Below, in pieces: positions 15,741 to 26,515 of a stretch of DNA of 64,000 nucleotides. Position numbers and translations under genes: made by a program. Source of the stretch: Archangium sp. (lineage in GTDB: Bacteria; Myxococcota; Myxococcia; Myxococcales; Myxococcaceae); assembly GCA_030681645.1 (NCBI GenBank), contig JAUXRX010000018.1, positions 434,001-498,000 on the forward strand, read 5' to 3'. The notes beneath the pieces were generated by a model. It had not been told where the DNA came from, did no database searches, and worked only from the letters and a program-made list of their open reading frames with translations. Positions within the stretch are counted from its first letter, which is position 1; each line of letters opens with the position of its first letter.

Positions 15741-16922
15741 CTAGTTGCGCTTGTACATCGTCATCACGCAGGCGCCGCCCAGGCCGAGGTTGTGCTGGAT
15801 CGCGACCTTCGCGTCCTTCACCTGGCGCTCGCCCGCGGTGCCGCGCAGGTGCCACACCAGCTCGGTGCACTGCGCGAGGCCCGTGGCGCCCAGCGGGTGC
15901 CCCTTGCTCAGCAGCCCCCCCGACGGGTTGACCACGAACTTGCCGCCGTAGGTGTTGTCGTTCTCCTCGATGAACTTCTCGGCGCCGCCCTCGGGGCACA
16001 GGCCGATCGCCTCGTAGGTGAGCAGCTCGTTGGCGGTGAAGCAGTCGTGCAGCTCGACCACCTGCGCGTCCTTCGGGCCCGTGCCGGTCTTCTCGTACAG
16101 CTGATCGGCGGCCGACTTCGCCATGTCGTAGCCGATCATCTTCATCATCGAGTGGCCGTCGAAGCTCGAGGCGAAGTCGGTGGTCATCACCTGGCCCGCG
16201 ATGAACACGGCAGGCTTGAGGCCCTTGCGCTTGGCGAAGTCGTCGCTGCAGAGGATCGCCGCGGCCGCGCCGCAGGTGGGCGGGCAGCACTGGAAGCGGG
16301 TGAGCGGATCGAACACGTCCTCGCTGGCGAGGATCTGCTCGACCGACAACACCTCGCGGAAGAGCGCGAACGGGTTCTTCGCCGCGTGCTGGCGCGCCTT
16401 CGCGCTGATCTTCGCGAAGGTCTCCCGCTTGGTGCCGTGCTTCCAGCGGTACTCGCGCGCCGCGCCGCCGAACATCTGCGCCGCGAACGGGGCCTGGTTG
16501 ACGCCCTGCTCGGCGTTCATCACGTCGACGTGCTTGTCGAGCGGGTTGGTGCGGTCGTTCCACGTGCTGGCGAGCGCGCCCTTCTGCATCTGCTCGAAGC
16601 CGACGGCGAGCACGCACTCCGCGAGCCCGCCTTCGATCGCCTGCCGCGCCAGGTAGAGCGCGGTGCTGCCCGTCGAGCAGTTGTTGTTCACGTTGATCAC
16701 CGGGATGCCGGTGGTGCCCACGCTGTAGACCGCGCGCTGGCCGCAGGTGCTGTCTCCGAAGACGTAGCCGGCGTACGCCTGCTCCACGTCCTTGAAGTCG
16801 ATGCCGCCGTCCTTCAGCGCGTCACGAATCGCGCCGTTCGCCATCACCTCGTAGCCATCGGAGGCGCCGGGCTTCTGGAACTTCACCATTCCCACGCCGA
16901 GTACATTGACCTTGCGACCCAT
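15741..16922 (-). CDS. SCP2-type thiolase (SCPx family), 393 aa
   Basis: The catalytic Cys is in NNNCSTGS (Cys82). The C-terminal half has HDCFTANELLTYE and GGLLSKGHPLGATG, and the protein ends with HNLGLGGACVM, all hallmarks of the SCP2/SCPx thiolase branch. These enzymes cleave 3-ketoacyl-CoA with CoA to give a shortened acyl-CoA; in eukaryotes SCPx handles branched-chain and sterol side-chain substrates in peroxisomes. Length is normal for a thiolase without an attached SCP2 domain. It follows the multidomain dehydrogenase-hydratase gene by 36 bp on the same strand, so the two are probably one operon that supplies the last three steps of a beta-oxidation cycle. Confidence 0.92.
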   Translation of the reverse strand: MGRKVNVLGVGMVKFQKPGASDGYEVMANGAIRDALKDGGIDFKDVEQAYAGYVFGDSTCGQRAVYSVGTTGIPVINVNNNCSTGSTALYLARQAIEGGLAECVLAVGFEQMQKGALASTWNDRTNPLDKHVDVMNAEQGVNQAPFAAQMFGGAAREYRWKHGTKRETFAKISAKARQHAAKNPFALFREVLSVEQILASEDVFDPLTRFQCCPPTCGAAAAILCSDDFAKRKGLKPAVFIAGQVMTTDFASSFDGHSMMKMIGYDMAKSAADQLYEKTGTGPKDAQVVELHDCFTANELLTYEAIGLCPEGGAEKFIEENDNTYGGKFVVNPSGGLLSKGHPLGATGLAQCTELVWHLRGTAGERQVKDAKVAIQHNLGLGGACVMTMYKRN

Positions 16923-16958
16923 TGTTGTGCTCCTTGTTCTTTTCGGAAGAGTGGAAGT

Positions 16959-19907
16959 TCAGACGAGCTGCTTGAGGAAACCAAGTCGGTGCGCGGCGGC
17001 CAGGTCGCCGTCGATGCGGAGCTGGCCGTGCTGGAAGAGGGTCTGCGCGCTCTCTCCCTTCGAGAGCGCGCCCAGCGCCTCGTCATTGAGGACGATGCGG
17101 GTGCCGGCCTTCGCGTCGAAGCCCGGCTTGACCGAGGGCGAGCCGCCCTTGAGCTCGGCGGTGAACTCGAAGCCGGCGTCCTTCACCTTGAAGGCGATGA
17201 CGGCGTCGACTTCCTTCGCCAGGCCCGGGTTCTTCGCCAGGCGCTCCTGCAGCGCCTTGAAGACCTTCGGGGCGATCACCTCGGCCGAGGCGGGCGCCTC
17301 TGCTGCAGCCGCGGGAGCAGCAGCTCCGCTCGCCACGGGCATCGAGCTCTTGTCGATCTTCTTGAGGAAGTCGAGCTTCTGCGAGGCCATCACGTTGCCG
17401 GTGATCTTCAGCTTGCCGCCCTGGAACAGCTTCATCGGGTCGGCCTTGCCGGACACCATGTCGAGCCAGTCGGAGTTCGACAGCGAGAGCGTGCAGTCGG
17501 CCTTGTCCACCGTGCCCGCCTTCACGTTGCCGGCCTTCAGATCCAGCACCCACGCCGAGTCAGGCGAGGAGAGCTTGAACTGGTAGACCATGTTCACCTG
17601 CTTCACGAGGTCCGGCGTCTTCGCCACGTACGCGCCGATGCCTTCGAAGGTCATCGCCGCGGTGATGGTCGGCGCCGCGGCAGCAGCAGGAGCCGGGCCC
17701 TCGACTCCGCTCGGGGTGACCGGCCGCTCGATCTTCTTGAGGAAGCTGAGCTTCTGCGAGGCCATCACGTTGCCGGAGATCTTCAGCTTGCCGCCCTGGA
17801 ACAGCTTCATCGGGTCGGCCTTGCCGGTGACCATGTCGAGCCAGTCGGCATCGGAGAGCTCGAGCGTGCACTCCGCCTTCTCGGCGAGGCCCGCCTTCAC
17901 CGCGCCGGCCTTGAGGTCGACGATCCACTGCGAGTCCGGCTTCTTGATCTTGAACTGGTAGACGACGCCGATCTCCTTGGTGAGCTCGGGGTGCGCGGCG
18001 ACGTAGGTGCCGATGCCCTCGAACGCGGCGGCCGTGGTGAGCCCGGGCGCGGCGGCGGCAGCAGCCTTCGGAGCCGCCACCTCCTTCGCCTTCGGCTTGG
18101 GGATCTCCGGGTAGAACTCGACCACGCCGTTGCTCATCACCACCTTGTTGCGCTCGACCACCGTGGCGCGCATCAGGATCTTGAGGTCGCTCTCCTTCCA
18201 CATCTCGAACTTGAGCGTCTCACCGGGGAACACCGAGTCTGCGAAGCGCACCTTGATGCTCTTGAAGGTGCGGGGATCGCCCTTGGCGAACGCGCTCACC
18301 ACCGCGCGGCCCGCGTAGCCGAACGTGCACAGCCCGTGGAGGATCGGCTTCTCGAAGCCGAACATGGTGGCGAACTCGGGGTCGACGTGGAGCGGGTTCC
18401 AGTCACCCGACAGGCGGTACAGCAGCGCCTGGTTGTCCCCCGTCTTCTCGGTCACCACCGCGTCGGGCGCGCGCTCGGGCGCCTGGTTCTGGTCGGTGGC
18501 AGGGCCGCGATCGCCGCCCCAGCCGCCCGCGCCCTTCACCACCATCGACACGTCGTTCTTCACCAGCAGCTCGCCCGTCTCGGCGTCGTAGCTGTCGAGG
18601 TGGGTCACCACCACCGCGTGCTTGCCCTTGTCGAGGATCTCCGAGATGCGCGCCTTGTGCTTGAGCTTCGCGTGCGGCGGCAGCGGGCGCATCACCTCGA
18701 GGTACTGCTCGCCGTGGAGGATGCGATCGAGCCCGTAGTTGAGGCCGGGCGCGGTCTGGCCCTCGGACGCCATCTTGAAGATCGCGTTGAGCGCGGGCAC
18801 CACGCCGTAGGTGGGCAGCGAGTAGAAGCCGTCGCCGTTGCGCTCGTAGACGAGGTGCAGGTCTTTCGGATCTCCGGGGACCTTGCCCGCGCCGACGCCG
18901 AGCGCGTACAGCGCCAGGTCGCGCTCGTCGTACGACGACTCGAGCTCAGGCAGCTCGTAGCCGAGCGCCTGGTCGACATCGATGAACTCGTTGCCGCCCT
19001 TCGACTTCGTCGAGAGGTTGCTCATCACGGTCGAGAGCGACTCGGTGATGTTCGCGGGGTGCGTGGCCTTCTTCCAGTTGGTGACGTCGTCCCAGGCGTT
19101 CTGCACAGCCTCGGGGCTGATCTCCCGGCCGAGCTTGAACAGCTTCCCTTCGGTGCGCTCCCAGCGGAGCTTGCCGAAGTAGCCGCCGCCCACCTCGAAG
19201 AGCCCGCCGTTCTCCTTGCACGACTCGTGAGCGAGCCACGCCACCAGCGGGGTGACGTACTCGGGCTTCAGGTTCTCGAGCATGTCCTTGGGGAGCACGG
19301 TCTCGGTGAGGCGCGACGCGGCGATGGGCGCGATCGCGTTGACCAGCACGTTCTTCTTCTCGCCCTCGATGGCGAGCGTGTTCGACAGGCCCACCAGCGC
19401 GAGCTTCGCGGCCGAATAGTTCGCCTGGCCGAAGTTGCCGTAGATGCCCGCGGCCGAGGTGGTGAAGAGAATGCGGCCGTAGCCCTGCTCGCGCATGATC
19501 GGCCAGGCGGCGTGGCTGCAGCGGAAGGCGCCGTTGACGTGCACGCGGAAGATCAGATCCCAGTCTTCCTTCGTCATCTTCTGGAAGCTGACGTCGCGCA
19601 GGATGCCCGCGTTGTTGATCAACACGTCGATGCGGCCGAACGAGTCGATGGCCGTCTTGATGATCTTGTCGCCGTCTTCCACGGAGTCGTAGTTGGCGAC
19701 CGCCTTGCCCCCCGCGGCCTTGATCTCCTCGACCACCTTGTCGGCCGCCGCCGAGCTCTTGCCCCCGCCGGTGGCCGTGCCGCCGAGATCGTTCACCACC
19801 ACCTGCGCGCCCCGCTTGCCGAAGAAGAGCGCGTGGCTCCTGCCCAGGCCTGCGCCAGCGCCGGTGATGACGACGACCTTTCCATCGAATCGAAGCTCGG
19901 AACCCAT
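16959..19907 (-). CDS. Multifunctional beta-oxidation enzyme: SDR dehydrogenase + hydratase-2 + three SCP2 domains (982 aa)
   Basis: The start is the ATG at 19907, with AAAGGG upstream; the longer frame adds nothing conserved. Residues 1-300 are a short-chain dehydrogenase (TGAGAGLG at 15-22, NNAG at 98-101, Ser151, Tyr164, Lys168). Residues ~330-600 are a MaoC/hydratase-2 unit with SGDWNPLHVDP and KPILHGLCTFGYAGR, very like human HSD17B4 (MFE-2). Then come three SCP2 lipid-binding domains (about 620-724, 739-854, 874-981); the first two are near-duplicates and the third is diverged. Ala/Pro linkers join them, and the linker between SCP2-1 and SCP2-2 holds a dispersed DNA repeat (17698-17723). 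The enzyme should hydrate 2-enoyl-CoA and oxidise the 3-hydroxyacyl-CoA, feeding the adjacent thiolase. Confidence 0.92.
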   Translation of the reverse strand: MGSELRFDGKVVVITGAGAGLGRSHALFFGKRGAQVVVNDLGGTATGGGKSSAAADKVVEEIKAAGGKAVANYDSVEDGDKIIKTAIDSFGRIDVLINNAGILRDVSFQKMTKEDWDLIFRVHVNGAFRCSHAAWPIMREQGYGRILFTTSAAGIYGNFGQANYSAAKLALVGLSNTLAIEGEKKNVLVNAIAPIAASRLTETVLPKDMLENLKPEYVTPLVAWLAHESCKENGGLFEVGGGYFGKLRWERTEGKLFKLGREISPEAVQNAWDDVTNWKKATHPANITESLSTVMSNLSTKSKGGNEFIDVDQALGYELPELESSYDERDLALYALGVGAGKVPGDPKDLHLVYERNGDGFYSLPTYGVVPALNAIFKMASEGQTAPGLNYGLDRILHGEQYLEVMRPLPPHAKLKHKARISEILDKGKHAVVVTHLDSYDAETGELLVKNDVSMVVKGAGGWGGDRGPATDQNQAPERAPDAVVTEKTGDNQALLYRLSGDWNPLHVDPEFATMFGFEKPILHGLCTFGYAGRAVVSAFAKGDPRTFKSIKVRFADSVFPGETLKFEMWKESDLKILMRATVVERNKVVMSNGVVEFYPEIPKPKAKEVAAPKAAAAAAPGLTTAAAFEGIGTYVAAHPELTKEIGVVYQFKIKKPDSQWIVDLKAGAVKAGLAEKAECTLELSDADWLDMVTGKADPMKLFQGGKLKISGNVMASQKLSFLKKIERPVTPSGVEGPAPAAAAAPTITAAMTFEGIGAYVAKTPDLVKQVNMVYQFKLSSPDSAWVLDLKAGNVKAGTVDKADCTLSLSNSDWLDMVSGKADPMKLFQGGKLKITGNVMASQKLDFLKKIDKSSMPVASGAAAPAAAAEAPASAEVIAPKVFKALQERLAKNPGLAKEVDAVIAFKVKDAGFEFTAELKGGSPSVKPGFDAKAGTRIVLNDEALGALSKGESAQTLFQHGQLRIDGDLAAAHRLGFLKQLV
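17698..17723. repeat. Copy of the GCTCGGGGTGAAC repeat inside the SCP2 linker
   Basis: The sequence reads CCCTCGACTCCGCTCGGGGT then GACCGG, one half-copy of the repeat found as inverted pairs at 30901, 32842 and 36888. It is in frame and encodes the linker residues VTPSGVEGP between the first and second SCP2 domains. Confidence 0.8.
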
Positions 19908-19952
19908 GGGGACACCCTTTCGAACTGCGTGGATGACGCGTTGGAGCAGGAA

Positions 19953-19970
19953 ATTGATTCCAGAGTCAAT
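19953..19970. promoter_or_regulatory. Inverted repeat ATTGATTC-CA-GAGTCAAT, candidate operator
   Basis: An 18-bp near-palindrome (7 of 8 pairs match) lies in the 91-bp gap between the divergent dehydrogenase-hydratase and vWA-like genes, in a short AT-richer island that stands out from the GC-rich surroundings. Its size and symmetry suit a TetR- or MerR-type regulator site; TetR regulators often control fatty-acid degradation operons. No such regulator gene is next to it in this window. Confidence 0.4.
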
Positions 19971-19998
19971 ATCCAACCGCAGGTATAGTCACCTGGCG

Positions 19999-21453
19999 AT
20001 GTCTGACGAGCGGCTCGAGGGTCCACGCGCTGAGGCTTTTCTCTCGGCCGCCATGTCACTCGCGCGCGACGCCGCCACCTCGCCCACCTGGTTCGAGACG
20101 TCGGTGCGCGCGCTCGAGGCCGCGTATTCCGAGCGCCCGCTGCTCGCCGCGCCCACCCTCGTGTTCGATCTCACCGCGCTCCTGCACGGCGAGCGGCTGT
20201 TGCCCGTGCCGCCCCCCGGCCTCGAGCCCGTGCGCGAGGCGATGCGTGGGTATGAGGATCACGTGCTGGCGCGGCTCACCGCCGATCGAAGGTGGACGCG
20301 GCTGACCGAGGCCGTCGCGGGGCTGCCGAAGGAGCTCAGGGCGCCAGCGGTGGGGTTGGTCACCGCGCAGCTGCTCTCGCGCCTCAAGCTGGGCACGGGT
20401 ACCGGCGTGAGCACGGGCCTGGTGCGCCGCTTCGCCACGCGCCCGCCGGAAGAGGTGCTCGAGGCCGGCCGCGCCGCGCTCTACGACGAAGAGCTCGCCG
20501 CCCGCGTGGTGGAAGGCCTGAACCAGCTCTCCCGCGCCGCCCGGCGCACCCGCGAGCTGCTCAGCGACGCCGAGGTCTTCCTCATGGAGAACCTGGCCGC
20601 GCTCAAGGGGCTCGCCGCCCGCGTGGCCCTGGCCCAGCTCGCCGAGGTGGCCCAGGCCGTCGACGAGCACCTGCCCACGCGCTTGCGCGGCCAGGTCTTC
20701 GAAGACGGCGACGCCCCCACGCAGCTCGAGGAAGACTCGTCGTACCCGGTGGGCGGGTTCTCCAGCATCAGCACGGTGGGCAACATCGAGAACCTCGTCA
20801 CCAGCGAGCTCATCTACATGGAGCAGGGCGACGACCCCGACGCGCGCCCCGATCTCTTCGACGTGCGCTTCGTCGAGGGCGAGCTGCTCTACTACGCGCG
20901 CGATGAGTCGGTGGCCGTGCGCAAGAGGCGCACCCTGGTGCTGGTGTTCGACGCGTCGCTCGCGCGCTGCCGGGTGAAGGATCCCGGCGAGACGTACCAG
21001 CGGCTCATGTGGCTGCTCGGCTCGGTCACCGCGCTGGTGCGCAAGCTCTCGGAGTGGCTCAACACCGAGGCGCTCCGCTTCGAGCTCATCTTCGTGAGCG
21101 AGGCCGAAGACGTGGCCCTCAGCGAAGAAGAGGGCGTGCTGTCGCTGCTCTTGCGCGAGTTCCGCGAGCGCGGGCAGGTGGACGTGTTCCGCACCGACTC
21201 GTCGCTCCACGCGATCCGCACCGCGCGCGAGACGCACCGGGGCAGGGCGCGGGTGATGCTCTTCGCCACGAAGATCCCCTCGGGGCTCGAGGGGCCGGCT
21301 GCCCCCGACGCCATCGTCGACGCCAGCGGTCCGCGGCCGCGCGTGCACTGGGCCGAGGCGATCGCCGAGCGCGAGCCCGTCACCTCGACCGCCGTGGAAG
21401 CGTGGGCTGAGATCACCCGCCAACTGCTCGACGGCCTGCTCAAGCGCCGCTGA
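19999..21453 (+). CDS. vWA-like domain protein with degenerate MIDAS (484 aa)
   Basis: The ATG at 19999 opens a soluble protein. Residues ~1-290 are helical. The C-terminal ~180 residues have a von Willebrand A-like order: a first strand LVLVFDASLARCRV, helix, ELIFVSEAED, then VDVFRTDSSLHAIRTA and ARVMLFATK. The usual metal site D-x-S-x-S reads DASLA, so metal binding is probably lost. Such vWA proteins pair with MoxR ATPases, and this may be the partner of the RavA-like ATPase at 13578, although other genes now lie between them. It starts divergently from the beta-oxidation genes, sharing the operator region. The vWA call is moderately sure; the partnership is inference. Confidence 0.7.
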   Translation: MSDERLEGPRAEAFLSAAMSLARDAATSPTWFETSVRALEAAYSERPLLAAPTLVFDLTALLHGERLLPVPPPGLEPVREAMRGYEDHVLARLTADRRWTRLTEAVAGLPKELRAPAVGLVTAQLLSRLKLGTGTGVSTGLVRRFATRPPEEVLEAGRAALYDEELAARVVEGLNQLSRAARRTRELLSDAEVFLMENLAALKGLAARVALAQLAEVAQAVDEHLPTRLRGQVFEDGDAPTQLEEDSSYPVGGFSSISTVGNIENLVTSELIYMEQGDDPDARPDLFDVRFVEGELLYYARDESVAVRKRRTLVLVFDASLARCRVKDPGETYQRLMWLLGSVTALVRKLSEWLNTEALRFELIFVSEAEDVALSEEEGVLSLLLREFRERGQVDVFRTDSSLHAIRTARETHRGRARVMLFATKIPSGLEGPAAPDAIVDASGPRPRVHWAEAIAEREPVTSTAVEAWAEITRQLLDGLLKRR

Positions 21454-21587
21454 GCCGCAGCTCTCTGCGCCACGGCGCGGCACGACCGCAAGAATTGCGC
21501 AGGCACTCCCGGAATCCGGGGGCGCGCGGTACGGCCGATTCGTTGCTTGTACCTCGAGGTCCTTTCTCGGAGTGCTCGCGTGCGCAC

Positions 21588-22804
<1,217 letters not shown>

Positions 22805-22808
<4 letters not shown>

Positions 22809-25800
22809 GCTGGCGCCACGGGCTGCTCGGCTTGCTCGCGGTGTTCGCGACCGCGTGCTTCGAGGCGATCGTCCGCACCGCGGACGATGCGGGCGTCACC
22901 TGCAGCGAGGGGCTGACGCTCTGCGGTGACGTCTGTGTCGAGCTTCGGCGCGACCTCTCGCACTGTGGCGCCTGCGACACCCCCTGTTCACCGGGCGCGG
23001 CCTGCGCCAGCGGGAACTGCCTGCCGGTCGACTGCCCCGGCACGGACTGCGCCGAGGACCAGGTGTGCGAGCAGGGCCGCTGCCTCGGCATCGACTGCGT
23101 GGGCGTCGGCTGTGGCGCGGGCGCCTGCTATCGCGGCGCGTGCCTGCCGGAGGCCTGCGGCACGCTCGCCTGTCCCGCGGGCCAGGTGTGCGACCAGGAG
23201 GTCTGCCTCGATCCCCGCTGCGTCGGCGTGCGCTGCGCCTCGGGCCTGAGCTGCGTGAGCGGCGCGTGCGTCGTCGGCTGCGTGAGCGGCTCGACCTGTT
23301 CACCCGCGGCACCGTGCAGGCTCGGCCAGACCACCTGCGTCGACGGAGGGCTGGGCTGCGCCGACGTGGGCGCGGTGACGCCCGGCACGAGCTGCGTGGG
23401 CGGCGTGTGCGGTCCCACGGGGACGTGCGGCGCGTGCGACGCGGGCGATCGTTGCACGCCCGCGGCCTGCTTCATCGGCGCGGTGAGCTGCGCCACGGGG
23501 CTGCCGTCGTGCGCCGCCACGGGCCAGCTGGTCGCCGGCTCGCCCTGCGGCACGGGCCGCGTCTGCTCGGCCGACGGAGGCTGCCTCAGCTGCGATGCAG
23601 GGGTGGCGTGCGCGCCCGGGAATCAGTGCCTCGTGGGGGTCACCTCGTGTGGCACCGGAACCCTCGCCTGCCTGCCCAGTGGGCCCGCGGCGTCAGGCGC
23701 GCTCTGCGGCACCAACCAGGTCTGCGACGGTGACGGCGGCTGCGTGGCCTGCGTGGCGGGCTCGGCCTGCACCCCGCACGACGCGCCCTGCTTCGACGGC
23801 GTGCTCTCGTGCAGCGCCGGCGTGACCTGCAACCGGAATCTGCAGCGCGACGCGGGCAGCTCGTGCGGCACCGGCAAGGTGTGCGCCCCCGATGCCGGCT
23901 GCGTCGACTGTGTGCCGGGTGCTTCCTGCGACGCGGGCACGTGTCTGCTGGGCGCGCTCGCCTGTGGCTCAGGCACGCCGCGCTGCACGTTCGCCGGGTA
24001 CACCACGTCTGGCACCGCCTGCGGCTCGGGCCAGTTCTGCAACGGCGACGGCGGCTGCGGCGCGTGCAGCCCGGGGGGCGCCTGCTCGACGGGCAACGTC
24101 TGCGAGTTCGGGGTGATCACCTGCGGCACCGGCTCGCCGGTCTGCGTCGGCCTGGGGCCCAAGCCGCCTGGCGTGATCTGCCGCACGTCGGTGGACGTCT
24201 GTGACGCGGAGGAGCGCTGCGCGGGGCTCGTCTGCCCGCCCGATCTCAAGGCCCCCGAGGGCGCGATCTGCGGCTCGTCGAACGCCACCGCCTGCGACGC
24301 CCAGGACTCCTGCAACGGCGCTGGCGCCTGCCTGAACCGGGTGAAGGGAAACGGCGTGTCGTGCCGGGCGGCGGTGGGGGAATGCGATCTCGCGGAGACC
24401 TGCGATGGCCTCAGCGCGAGCTGTCCGGGAGATGCGCATCGCCTCGCCGGAGCGAGCTGCGTAGGCGGCGTGTGCGACGGCAACCTCACGTGCAACGCCT
24501 GCTCGCTGGGGGCTGCGTGCGGCAGCAACCCCAACAGCTGCTTCGACGGCATCATCCAGTGTGGCACCGGCGTCGCGGTGTGCGCCGACAACCTCGCCTC
24601 GCCCCGGGTGCCCGGCGCTGCGTGCGTGGGCGGCGTGTGCAACGGCGCGGGCGTCTGCACGCCCTGCGTCGCGGGCTCGGCCTGCAGCACCAACCCCGGC
24701 ACGTGCTTCGCCGGCGTCATCGTCTGCGGGAGCGGGGCGCCGGTGTGCACCAACAACGCCGCTTCGCCCAGGCCCTCGGGCACCAACTGCGGCTCGTCGA
24801 ACGCCAGCGCCTGCGACGCGCAGGACACCTGCGACGGCGCGGGGCTGTGCGTGAACCGGGTGAAGAGCGTGGGGGTCGTCTGCCGGGTGGCGGGTGCGAG
24901 CGCGGCGTGCAACCCCGCCGAGGTCTGCGACGGCGTCTCGGCCGCGTGCCCGCTCGACCTCATCGCGGCCTCGGGGACGAGCTGTGGCTCTTCGACCAGC
25001 ACCGGCTGCGATGAGCAGGACACCTGTGATGCCGCGGGGAGCTGCGTCGATCGGATCAAGAGCGCAGGGGTCATCTGTCTGGCCGCGGGGGCAGATGCGA
25101 TCTGCGACCCCGCCGAGGTCTGCAACGGCAGCACCGCCACCTGTCCCCCCAACGCCTTCGCCCCCCTGGGGACGAGCTGCGGCTCGTCGAACGCGACCGA
25201 CTGCGACGCCCAGGACACCTGCAGCGGCGCCGGAGCGTGCATCAACCGGGTGAAGGCCAGCGGGGCCACGTGCCGCGCGGCCGTGGCGGAGTGCGATCTC
25301 GCCGAGACCTGCAACGGCACCACCACGAGCTGTCCCCCCGACGTGCGCAAGCCCGCAGGCACCGCCTGCATCGGCGGCGTGTGCGACGGCAACCTGACCT
25401 GCAACGCGTGCGTGGCCGGGAGCCTCTGCACCACCAACCCGAGCGTCTGTTTCAACGGCCTCGTGCAGTGCGGCACCGGCGTCGCCGTGTGCACCGACAA
25501 CCTCACCTCGCCGAAGGCCCCCGGCGCCGCCTGTCCCGGAGGCGTGTGCAATGGTTCTGGTGCGTGCACCCCGTGCGTCGAGGGCGCGGTCTGCGCGACC
25601 AACCCGAACGCCTGTCTCAACGGCGCGGTCGCGTGCGGAAGCGGGGCGCCGGTCTGCAACGACAACGCGTCGTCGCCGAAGGCGCCGGGGACCGCCTGCG
25701 GCTCGTCGACGAGCACCGCCTGCGACGCCCAGGACACGTGCGACGGCGCGGGCGCGTGCGTGAACCGGGTCAAGAGCGCGGGCGCGGTCTGCTTCGCGGC

Positions 25801-26290
25801 CGGGGCAGACCCGACCTGCGATCCTTCCGAGGTGTGCGATGGCGCCACGGCGATCTGCCCTCCCAACGCCTTTGCCCCCGCGGGCACGAGCTGCGGCTCG
25901 CCCAGCACCGTGGCCTGCGACGCCGCCGATACCTGCAACGGCCTGGGGGCGTGCGTCGACCGCGTCAAGAGCGCCGGGGTGATCTGCAGGCCCGCGGCAG
26001 ACCCGATCTGCGACGTGCCCGAGAGCTGCTCGGGCAGCGCGGCCACCTGCCCAGCCGACGCCGTCGCCCTCAATGGAACGGTGTGTGAGGCCGAGACCTG
26101 CGACTTCACCGTCTGTCAGGCCAACTGTGCTGCCGAGCCGCTGTGCAACTCGCGCCTGTGCACCAGCGGCGCCTGCCTGCCGGGGGTGCCGCGCGTCCTC
26201 GCAGGTGGATGCGCGGCGCGGCCCTGCTCGAGGCCTCCGGCTGCCGACGGCTTCTGCTGCAACGCCGCCTGCAGCGACACCGGTTGCTGA
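22805..26290 (+). CDS. Very Cys-rich surface lipoprotein with internal repeats (1161 aa)
   Basis: The ATG overlaps the upstream stop. The signal peptide LLGLLAVFATAC ends in a lipobox-like ATAC. Residues ~30-75 resemble a Stig1-type Cys module (LTLCGDVC, HCGACDTPC). The rest has short Cys-spaced units, with a longer repeat seen about six times: a G-x-x-CGSS opening, CDAQDTC, G-A-x-C-x-x-RVK, C-R-A-A, CD-x-x-E-x-C and CP. The protein ends FCCNAACSDTGC. Most Cys are probably paired in disulphides, which gives a rigid extended surface protein. Such proteins are common in myxobacteria, but their function is unknown. It is coupled with the OmpA-like gene and may be displayed with it. Confidence 0.8.
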
Positions 26291-26309
26291 GGGCTCAAGC
26301 GCTGCTTGC

Positions 26310-26327
26310 CGCTCGACCGGTCGAGCG
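26310..26327. repeat. Perfect 18-bp palindrome CGCTCGACCGGTCGAGCG
   Basis: A gapless palindrome begins 20 bp after the stop of the Cys-rich lipoprotein gene, in the 225-bp gap before the DUF58 operon. Without a loop or T-run it is a poor terminator; a dimeric regulator site or chance are the alternatives. The remainder of the gap (26328-26515) holds no convincing gene. Confidence 0.4.
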
Positions 26328-26515
26328 CCGTCATCGCCTCGAACTTCTCCGTCGTCACTTCGCGGCGACGGGCAGGTCCCACGCCTCGGTGAGCAGATCA
26401 GCCTGGTGGACCGAAGCGCGCATGCGGTGCGTTGGCTCACGGGGCCGGCGGCCGCTTCGCCACGAAAGCGACAGGGAAGGGAGAACGGCGGAGGCGTGTT
26501 AGATCGCAACCTCCG

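Noticed and set aside
15792..19988. 1398-codon plus-strand frame across the thiolase and dehydrogenase-hydratase genes
   Set aside because: The minus strand encodes two enzymes with complete active-site motifs; the plus frame is a shadow that also runs across the intergenic operator region.
26330..26430. Minus-strand fragment reading VTTEKFEAMTALDRSS, possibly a gene remnant
   Set aside because: Only about 20 residues look protein-like; there is no start, no family match I can name, and the frame runs into the antisense of the Cys-rich gene.
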